Of a stretch of DNA of 13,367 nucleotides, positions 1 to 5,213 are shown one piece after another. Source of the stretch: Fen731 sp964481885. GTDB lineage: Bacteria > Actinomycetota > Humimicrobiia > Humimicrobiales > Humimicrobiaceae. The translations under genes were made by a program, and so were the position numbers. How positions within the stretch are numbered: the first letter of the stretch is position 1; every line of letters starts with the position of its first letter. The stretch is from contig CAYZUS010000051.1 in NCBI GenBank assembly GCA_964481885.1, positions 1 to 13,367 on the forward strand, given 5' to 3'. Below the pieces are notes generated by a model, which saw only the letters and a list, made by a program, of their open reading frames with translations, was not told where the DNA came from and did not search any database.

Positions 1-1
1 T

Positions 2-295
2 GAAATAATAGGTGATTTAATTGAGATAGGAGTGGATATCCTTGATCCTGTCCAGGTTTCTGCAAAAAACATGAGCCTGGAAAATCTTAAAGCAAGGTTT
101 GGCAAAAACATATGTTTTCACGGCGGCCTGGATACACAAAAATTCCTGCCTTTTGTCACACCAAAGGAAGTAAGAAAAGAAGTAAGAAGAATAAATACAC
201 TGTTTGGTGATGGCGGAGGCATTATCCTGGGTCCTTCCCATTATTTAACTTCAGATGTCCCGATTGATAATATACTGGCCATATACAAGGATTAA
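2..295 (+). CDS. UroD-family protein, C-terminal part (5' end outside window)
   Basis: The frame is open from the window edge and ends in TAA at 293-295, giving 97 visible residues. They match the end of the uroporphyrinogen decarboxylase fold as seen in UroD-like methyltransferases: an IGVDILDPVQ stretch, FHGGLDTQ, then GGGIILGPSHYLTSDVP followed by IDNILAIYKD. In the family these segments form late strands and loops of the TIM barrel. Members include haem-pathway UroD (decarboxylation of uroporphyrinogen III) and cobalamin-linked methyltransferases of the MtaA/MtbA/CmuA type. The HGGLDTQ and PSHxxxxDVP wording is more typical of the methyltransferase-like branch than of haem UroD, but the N-terminal half is missing, so the substrate cannot be assigned. 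A terminator-like hairpin 42 bases downstream suggests it is not cotranscribed with rpoB. It is an unusual neighbour, because rplJ-rplL normally sits here. Confidence 0.85.
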   Translation, partial: EIIGDLIEIGVDILDPVQVSAKNMSLENLKARFGKNICFHGGLDTQKFLPFVTPKEVRKEVRRINTLFGDGGGIILGPSHYLTSDVPIDNILAIYKD

Positions 296-336
296 CCATA
301 TCGGAAGCAAAGTCTTGGATAGTTTAAAGCAATCTG

Positions 337-366
337 CTGTTTGCATATCAAAACAAAACAGTTTTT
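337..366 (+). terminator. Probable intrinsic terminator after the UroD-family gene
   Basis: CTGTTT (337-342) pairs with AAACAG (356-361). The stem can be extended by G343-C354 around a bulged A355. A T-tract (362-366) follows immediately, then ATT. The stem is AT-rich and only 6-7 bp long, so strength is uncertain, but placement just after the stop codon and the adjacent T-run fit an intrinsic terminator. Confidence 0.5.
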
Positions 367-393
367 ATTCCCAAAAGGAAAAGTTGAAAACAA

Positions 394-477
394 GAAAAAA
401 ATTAATAAAAAGTTTTTAAAAATTCTTAAAAAATTATTTTAAAATACTCTTGACATTAATAAAATAGTTGCTAATAT
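394..477 (+). promoter_or_regulatory. rpoBC promoter with extended -10 and upstream A/T tracts
   Basis: A consensus -35 TTGACA (450-455) is followed by a 16-base spacer and -10 TAATAT (472-477), preceded by the extended -10 dinucleotide TG (469-470) and C471. The 50-odd bases upstream (about 394-449) are almost pure A/T with phased A and T runs, like an UP element that binds the alpha C-terminal domain. Transcription would start near 483-485, leaving a leader of about 310 nt before rpoB. A strong vegetative promoter suits a gene for a core RNA polymerase subunit. Confidence 0.75.
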
Positions 478-517
478 ATTTCATCGTCAGTTAAACCTTT
501 TTGATAACCTACTTTGC

Positions 518-543
518 CAGTTTTAAAAAAACTGAGCTTTTTT
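518..543 (+). terminator. Attenuator-like hairpin 1 in rpoB leader
   Basis: CAGTTTT (518-524) pairs perfectly with AAAACTG (528-534) across an AAA loop. After AGC comes a run of six T (538-543). It lies about 35 nt downstream of the predicted start site, so it would be the first structure in the nascent transcript. The stem has only three G-C pairs, so termination would be partial at most. Confidence 0.4.
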
Positions 544-548
544 AAATG

Positions 549-573
549 CAGTGGTTTAAAAACTGTGCTTTTT
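549..573 (+). terminator. Attenuator-like hairpin 2 in rpoB leader
   Basis: CAGT (549-552) pairs with ACTG (562-565), with two inner A-T pairs, and TGC then TTTTT (569-573) follow. It looks like an imperfect second copy of the hairpin at 518-543: both have CAGT, T-rich, A-rich, CTG(A/T)GC and T-run in the same order. It is weaker than the first because GG at 553-554 bulges out. Confidence 0.3.
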
Positions 574-662
574 ACTTTCTTATTTTCTTATTTTTATTAA
601 ATGCAGTTATTTCAGACAGATTTTCCAAGGATCATGCTTTCTATGGGGGAGCTTTTGTTATT

Positions 663-687
663 GCAGCCGGCCTTTCGTAAAGCCTGC
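663..687 (+). other. GC-rich stem-loop in rpoB leader
   Basis: CTTT (672-675) pairs with AAAG (679-682) around a CGT triloop. It continues with G670-C683 (C671 bulged) and an outer GCAG (663-666)/CTGC (684-687) clamp, with CCG unpaired on the 5' side. It is the most GC-rich element of an otherwise AT-rich leader and overlaps the first copy of the direct repeat at 677-691. No T-run follows, so it is not a terminator. A protein-binding site or RNA-processing site is possible. Confidence 0.35.
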
Positions 688-723
688 ATATATTATCCGC
701 TGCCTCCAGTAAAACCTGCATAT
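677..723 (+). repeat. 15-nt direct repeat pair in rpoB leader
   Basis: GTAAAGCCTGCATAT (677-691) and GTAAAACCTGCATAT (709-723) differ at one base and are offset by 32 bases. The first copy takes part in the stem-loop at 663-687. The second cannot form that stem but can form a small CCTG/CAGG hairpin (715-718 with 725-728). The offset is not a multiple of three, which argues against a repeated peptide. Confidence 0.6.
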
Positions 724-795
724 CCAGGGAAGCATATTTAAGGAAATTTCTGTATTAATGGCTAAAACTGTATACCTGTAAGGGAGAAAGATTTA

Positions 796-3700
796 ATGCA
801 AAAGATTAAAAAAATAACAAGACACAGCTTCGGTAAAATCCCAAAAGTAATGGAAATCCCGCATCTTCTTGATATCCAGAGGAAATCATTTGACTGGTTT
901 TTGGAGGAAGGGGCCGGAGAGGCTCTGAGGGATATATCTCCTATAGAGGATTTTACAGGGACAATGTCTCTTGAATTTGAAGGTTTCGTTTTCGGTGAAG
1001 TGAATGCAAGCGCAGATGAATGCAAAATGCAGGACAGGACCTACCAGGCGCCATTAAAGGTACTTGCAGTTTTTATAAATAAAGAGACCGGAGAAAAGAA
1101 AGAACAGGAAGTCTTCATGGGCGATTTTCCTGTTATGACCGATAAAGGAACATTTGTAATAAACGGAACAGAAAGAATAGTTGTATCCCAGCTTGTCCGT
1201 TCCCCAGGTGTGTATTTTGATTCAGACATAGATAAAAAAACAGAAAAGGATATTTATCTCTGCAAGGTCATTCCGACCAGGGGCTCCTGGATTGAAATGG
1301 AGACCGACAAGAAAAATATCGGCTATATAAGGATTGACAGAAGAAGAAAATTCCTTCTGAGTATTTTCCTGAAATCCATAGGTTTTGGAAATAACGAAAA
1401 CATGCTTTCCATTTTTGGCCCTTATGACAAAGTGGACTGCATAAAAAATACACTTGAAAAGGATGTTACGGAGACCGAAGAGGAAGCTTTGATAGAAATA
1501 TACAAAAAGCTTCGTCCTGGCGAGCCTCCGACAATAGACAGTGCCAGAAATCTGATACACGCGCTATTCTTTGATCCCAAAAGATATGATTTTGGAAAAG
1601 TTGGAAGATATAAAACCAACCAGAAATTTTCGGAAGATATCGATGAGGAAAATAAGTTTAACGAAGATGTGCAGGCACTTATAGAAAGAATCAATACTGC
1701 GGGACTTTTTGGGAAAATGCCTGAGTCAGTGGAATCGCCTATGGCGGAGTCCGATGACGAGGTGGCACTTAGCAGCGGTAAGGATTCAAACGGTATGAAT
1801 AAACAGGATAAGATATCCATGCTAAAAGGACTAATCGAAGGGATCCAGGATGAAGATTTAAAAAATGCCATTGAAGAAGACTTCAAGACTTTAATGTCAA
1901 TGCCTGCGCTAAGTGCATTATTTGAAAAGCTGTATTCTGACGTGGTTTCCGTGGAAGGTCTTGACAAACAGGTAGTTTTAATAAGAAAGTTTGGCTTGTC
2001 TGAAGAAGTGCAGAAATACTATGCTGTATTTTCAAATTTAAACAGCAATATGAGTGCTGATGGCTATGCTTTAAAACTGCTCGCAGACAAAGACAGCAAA
2101 TCTGGTGATTTTTCAGAGATAAAAACAGAACTCGAACAGGTATTATCCCTGTTGGAGAATATTTTTAAAGTAAATAATAATGTATATTCCAATCTTGCTG
2201 AAATTAATTTGAAAATGCATATTGACTCATCAGACACGATGGTCATTAACTCCAAAGATATTTTCCGTATTGTAAAGTACCTTATACAGCTTATCAGCAA
2301 TATTGGCGAGATAGATGACATTGACCATTTTGGCAACAGGAGGATCAAAAATATCGGAGAGCTTATTCAGAACCAGGTAAGAATTGGCCTTGCAAGACTG
2401 GAAAGAGTTGTAAAAGAAAGAATGACCACCCAGGATACTGAGCAGATAACTCCCAAGACCCTTATAAATATAAGGCCCCTCGTTGCAGCAGTAAAGGAAT
2501 TTTATGGCAGCGGCCAGCTCTCACAGTTTCTTGACCAGACAAACCCGCTTGCGGAAATCACCCACAAAAGAAGGCTGTCTGCTCTCGGGCCCGGCGGCTT
2601 GAGCAGGGAAAGAGCCGGTTTTGAGGTCAGGGATGTACATCCTTCACATTATGGCAGGATGTGCCCAATTGAAACACCCGAAGGTCCAAACATCGGCCTT
2701 ATCGGTTCACTTGCAACATATGCAAAACTCAATGAATATGGTTTTATCGAGACACCATACAGGGTAGTAAGAAACGGAAAGGTGCTTGATGATATCAAAT
2801 ACCTTTCTGCAGACAAAGACGAAAATTCTGTCATCGCCCAGGCAACAGACAGGCTTGACAAAAACGGCAATTTCCTGGATAAAAAGCTTCCCTGCACCAC
2901 AGGCGGAGAAGTAGTCATGGCTGAAGCGAACCTGATAGATTATATGGATGTTTCCCCGAAACAGATATTTTCTGCAGCAACCTCTTTGATACCTTTCCTT
3001 GAGCATGATGATGCAAACCGTGCGCTGATGGGTTCAAACATGCAGAGGCAGGCTGTTCCACTCATTTATCCGGAAGCTCCACTTGTTGGAACAGGCATGG
3101 AGAAGAAGCTTGCCCGTGACAGCGGCCATATTATTATTGCTGAGGATGAAGGAGTCGTTACCAGGGTATGCGCAGACTTCGTTGAAGTAAGATATAAAAA
3201 TAACAATATTAAAACATATAATTTCTACAAATTCAGAAGATCAAACCAGGGAACCTGTATAAACCAGCGACCTGTGGTTGATGAAGGACAGATTCTAAAA
3301 AAAGGTGATGTTATTGCTGACGGTCCTTCAACTGAGGTCGGCGAGCTTGCCCTTGGCAGAAATCTGCTTGTTGCTTTCATGCAATGGGAAGGGTACAACT
3401 ATGAAGATGCAATTATCCTTTCTGAAAGGCTTGTCAAGGAGGATGTTCTTTCATCCATTCATATTTCCAAACAGGAGATTGAAGCAAGACAGACAAAGCT
3501 TGGTTCTGAAGAAATAACCATAGATATTCCGAATGTAAGCGATGAAATGCTTAAAAACCTTGACGAGAGGGGAATAATAAGGATTGGCGCTTATGTCAAA
3601 CCCGGTGACGTGCTTGTCGGGAAAATAACTCCAAAAGGAGAGACAGAGCTTACTGCAGAAGAAAAGCTTCTTCGCGCAATCTTTGGAGAAAAAGCAAGAG

Positions 3701-5184
3701 AAGTCAGGGACAGTTCATTAAAAGTTCCTCACGGTGAAGAAGGAATCGTTATCGACGTACAGTTGTTTTCAAGAAAAGGAGGCAGCGACCTGCCCCCGGG
3801 CGTAAATGAACTGGTCAGGGTGTTTATAGCAAAGAAAAGAAAAATATCTGTTGGTGACAAACTTGCAGGAAGGCATGGAAACAAAGGTATAATCTCAATA
3901 ATTTTGCCTGAAGAAGACATGCCGTATATGGAAGACGGAACTCCGGTTGACATAATTTTTAATCCGCTTGGCGTGCCTTCACGTATGAACGTGGGACAGG
4001 TACTGGAAACTCATCTTGGATGGGCCGCAAGCAAAGGATGGGATCAGGAAGGAGTAGTCAGGAATCCAAACGGCTCAGTGCACGTTGCCAGCCCGATTTT
4101 TGACGGAGCAAAAGAGTCCGATATAGAAGAACTTTTAACGAAGGCCAATCTGCCCATAAACGGAAAAACTACCCTCTACGATGGTTTGGGAGGAGACATG
4201 ATTTCAGACAGCATCTGCGTTGGATATGTCTATGTTTTAAAACTTTCACACCTTGTTGATGACAAAATACACGCCCGGTCCACGGGACCATATTCTCTTG
4301 TCACGCAGCAGCCTCTCGGAGGCAAGGCCCAGTTCGGCGGGCAGAGGTTTGGAGAAATGGAAGTCTGGGCGCTGGAGGCTTACGGAGCTTCTTATCTGCT
4401 CCAGGAAATGCTCACTATTAAGTCTGACGATGTGGTTGGCAGAGTCAAGACTTACGAATCGATAGTAAAAGGTGAAAATATTGAAAAACCGGGAATCCCG
4501 GAATCATTTAAAGTGCTTGTAAAGGAAATGCAAAGCCTTGGTCTTGACGTTGAGGTCCTTTCAGAGGAAGGCAAGGAAGTAAAAGTTGATGCTGAGCAGG
4601 ATGAGCTTATGAAGACAGTTGAAGAACTCGGCATAGAACTTATCGGGCATGAGGTCCTCGACTTTGGCGATGAGGAACAGCCGGAAACTGAAGACGAAGA
4701 AGAGGAAGATTTTTTTGCAGACGAACCAAGCTTTGAAGAGGAGATGGGCTTCGCCGAAACGAAAAAATCAGGTAAAAAAACCGATAAAGCAATTATTTCT
4801 GACATGGATATAGAAGCTGCTCTTGAAGGAAGTTTGGACTTAATCGAGGTTAAGAAACCGGGGAAAAAATCAGGGAAAGCGGCTGGCTCCCAGTCTGATA
4901 TTGACTCGGATCTTGCAGGGGAGCTTGCAGGAGAATTAGACAAGGTTGAAGCCAGGAGCGCTGGTAAAAAGTCAAGAAAACCAATTGCGCCGGAGTCTGA
5001 TGATGAAGCTGCTCTTGCGGGGGGACTTGCTGATGGGCTTGCAGGCGGAATCTCAGATGGTCTTTCAGAAGGCCTGGATCTGATTAAGGTTAAGAAAATC
5101 AGTAAAAAACCTGTAAAAGCAGACGTGCAGGAAGTGGAGAGCAAAACAACTCCGGAAGAGCCGGAAACTAAAGATTTAGGTTAA
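796..5184 (+). CDS. rpoB: DNA-directed RNA polymerase subunit beta, enlarged
   Basis: Beta subunit of RNA polymerase; with beta-prime it forms the catalytic cleft. The 1462-residue product is much longer than the mycobacterial protein (roughly 1170). The N-terminal opening (SFGKIPKVMEIPHLLDIQRKSF), the rifampicin pocket (about 571-595: GSGQLSQFLDQTNPL, then H590, R593, S595) and GDKLAGRHGNKG with the substrate-contacting lysines K1022 and K1030 are all present. The pocket residues equivalent to E. coli D516, H526, R529 and S531 are wild type, so rifampicin sensitivity is predicted. Two additions stand out: about 195 residues at 283-477, and a repetitive charged tail after about residue 1290. 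The usual MPW motif reads MQW (Q863). The end before the tail (to about 1284) resembles the mycobacterial C-terminus. ATG 796 is supported by AGGGAG (781-786) nine bases upstream and by the family N-terminus. rpoC follows after 29 bases. Confidence 0.98.
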   Translation: MQKIKKITRHSFGKIPKVMEIPHLLDIQRKSFDWFLEEGAGEALRDISPIEDFTGTMSLEFEGFVFGEVNASADECKMQDRTYQAPLKVLAVFINKETGEKKEQEVFMGDFPVMTDKGTFVINGTERIVVSQLVRSPGVYFDSDIDKKTEKDIYLCKVIPTRGSWIEMETDKKNIGYIRIDRRRKFLLSIFLKSIGFGNNENMLSIFGPYDKVDCIKNTLEKDVTETEEEALIEIYKKLRPGEPPTIDSARNLIHALFFDPKRYDFGKVGRYKTNQKFSEDIDEENKFNEDVQALIERINTAGLFGKMPESVESPMAESDDEVALSSGKDSNGMNKQDKISMLKGLIEGIQDEDLKNAIEEDFKTLMSMPALSALFEKLYSDVVSVEGLDKQVVLIRKFGLSEEVQKYYAVFSNLNSNMSADGYALKLLADKDSKSGDFSEIKTELEQVLSLLENIFKVNNNVYSNLAEINLKMHIDSSDTMVINSKDIFRIVKYLIQLISNIGEIDDIDHFGNRRIKNIGELIQNQVRIGLARLERVVKERMTTQDTEQITPKTLINIRPLVAAVKEFYGSGQLSQFLDQTNPLAEITHKRRLSALGPGGLSRERAGFEVRDVHPSHYGRMCPIETPEGPNIGLIGSLATYAKLNEYGFIETPYRVVRNGKVLDDIKYLSADKDENSVIAQATDRLDKNGNFLDKKLPCTTGGEVVMAEANLIDYMDVSPKQIFSAATSLIPFLEHDDANRALMGSNMQRQAVPLIYPEAPLVGTGMEKKLARDSGHIIIAEDEGVVTRVCADFVEVRYKNNNIKTYNFYKFRRSNQGTCINQRPVVDEGQILKKGDVIADGPSTEVGELALGRNLLVAFMQWEGYNYEDAIILSERLVKEDVLSSIHISKQEIEARQTKLGSEEITIDIPNVSDEMLKNLDERGIIRIGAYVKPGDVLVGKITPKGETELTAEEKLLRAIFGEKAREVRDSSLKVPHGEEGIVIDVQLFSRKGGSDLPPGVNELVRVFIAKKRKISVGDKLAGRHGNKGIISIILPEEDMPYMEDGTPVDIIFNPLGVPSRMNVGQVLETHLGWAASKGWDQEGVVRNPNGSVHVASPIFDGAKESDIEELLTKANLPINGKTTLYDGLGGDMISDSICVGYVYVLKLSHLVDDKIHARSTGPYSLVTQQPLGGKAQFGGQRFGEMEVWALEAYGASYLLQEMLTIKSDDVVGRVKTYESIVKGENIEKPGIPESFKVLVKEMQSLGLDVEVLSEEGKEVKVDAEQDELMKTVEELGIELIGHEVLDFGDEEQPETEDEEEEDFFADEPSFEEEMGFAETKKSGKKTDKAIISDMDIEAALEGSLDLIEVKKPGKKSGKAAGSQSDIDSDLAGELAGELDKVEARSAGKKSRKPIAPESDDEAALAGGLADGLAGGISDGLSEGLDLIKVKKISKKPVKADVQEVESKTTPEEPETKDLG
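1642..2226 (+). other. Lineage-specific insertion in RpoB lobe region
   Basis: RpoB residues about 283-477 lie between VGRYKTNQKF and SKDIFRIVKYL...EIDDIDHFGNRR. In E. coli and Mycobacterium about 20-40 residues join these blocks, and in Bacillus about 100. Here there are about 195, starting with an acidic/serine linker (ESVESPMAESDDEVALSSG, 310-328). Three or four predicted amphipathic helices follow (KISMLKGLIEGI, DLKNAIEEDFKTLM, ALFEKLYSDVV, EIKTELEQVLSLLENIF). There are no cysteine clusters, nucleotide-binding motifs or intein splice junctions. The reading frame is intact across it and conserved beta sequence resumes without a break, so it is a domain insertion and not an assembly error. 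Function unknown. Confidence 0.75.
4663..5181 (+). repeat. Charged, repetitive C-terminal tail of RpoB
   Basis: RpoB residues about 1290-1462 lie beyond the normal end of beta. First comes an acidic block (1292-1316, rich in E and D). Then come four imperfect modules, starting near 1323, 1353, 1387 and 1433. Each begins with a basic KKxGKK-like patch (KKSGKK, KKPGKK, RSAGKKSRK, KKISKK). The first three continue with an acidic/Ala-Gly-Leu stretch (SDMDIEAALEGSLDLIEV; SDIDSDLAGELAGELDKVEA; SDDEAALAGG...GLDLIKV). The composition predicts disorder. Module lengths differ (about 30, 34, 46 and 30 residues) and the DNA copies have diverged, suggesting an old repeat expansion. Function unknown; transient nucleic-acid or protein binding is plausible. 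Confidence 0.8.
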
Positions 5185-5213
5185 AATTTTTATATATTTT
5201 GGAGGTTTGACAA

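Larger units (their letters stand above)
484..795 (+). promoter_or_regulatory. Long 5' leader of rpoB
   Basis: This stretch has no convincing protein gene. From 5' to 3' it contains two terminator-like hairpins with T-tracts (518-543, 549-573), a T/C-rich run (about 569-598), a more GC-rich part with a compact stem-loop (663-687), a 15-nt direct repeat (677-691 and 709-723) and the rpoB ribosome binding site AGGGAG (781-786). Two small open frames are present: 601-741 (46 codons, no Shine-Dalgarno site) and 758-781 (seven codons, MAKTVYL). Its length and structure suggest transcriptional attenuation or translational control of rpoB, but I do not recognise a known riboswitch or ribosomal-protein leader. 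Confidence 0.45.

Noticed and set aside
296..795. tRNA, riboswitch or CRISPR repeat in the long gap before rpoB
   Set aside because: No cloverleaf, no recognised aptamer core and no regularly spaced repeats; the only repeat is a single 15-nt pair.
1422..1967. 181-codon open frame on the minus strand
   Set aside because: Antisense to the RpoB lobe region, serine-rich, no ribosome site or promoter; explained by purine-rich sense codons.
1642..2226. Intein or mobile element inside rpoB
   Set aside because: No Cys/Ser first residue with His-Asn end, no LAGLIDADG-like motif, and no inverted or direct repeats at the borders. The site is a known variable place in beta, so a domain insertion is the simpler reading.
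4452..5144. 230-codon open frame on the minus strand
   Set aside because: It is antisense to the end and tail of RpoB. Its Ser/Pro/Ala-rich product is the complement of the Glu/Lys/Gly codons of the tail, with no start signal or recognisable fold.
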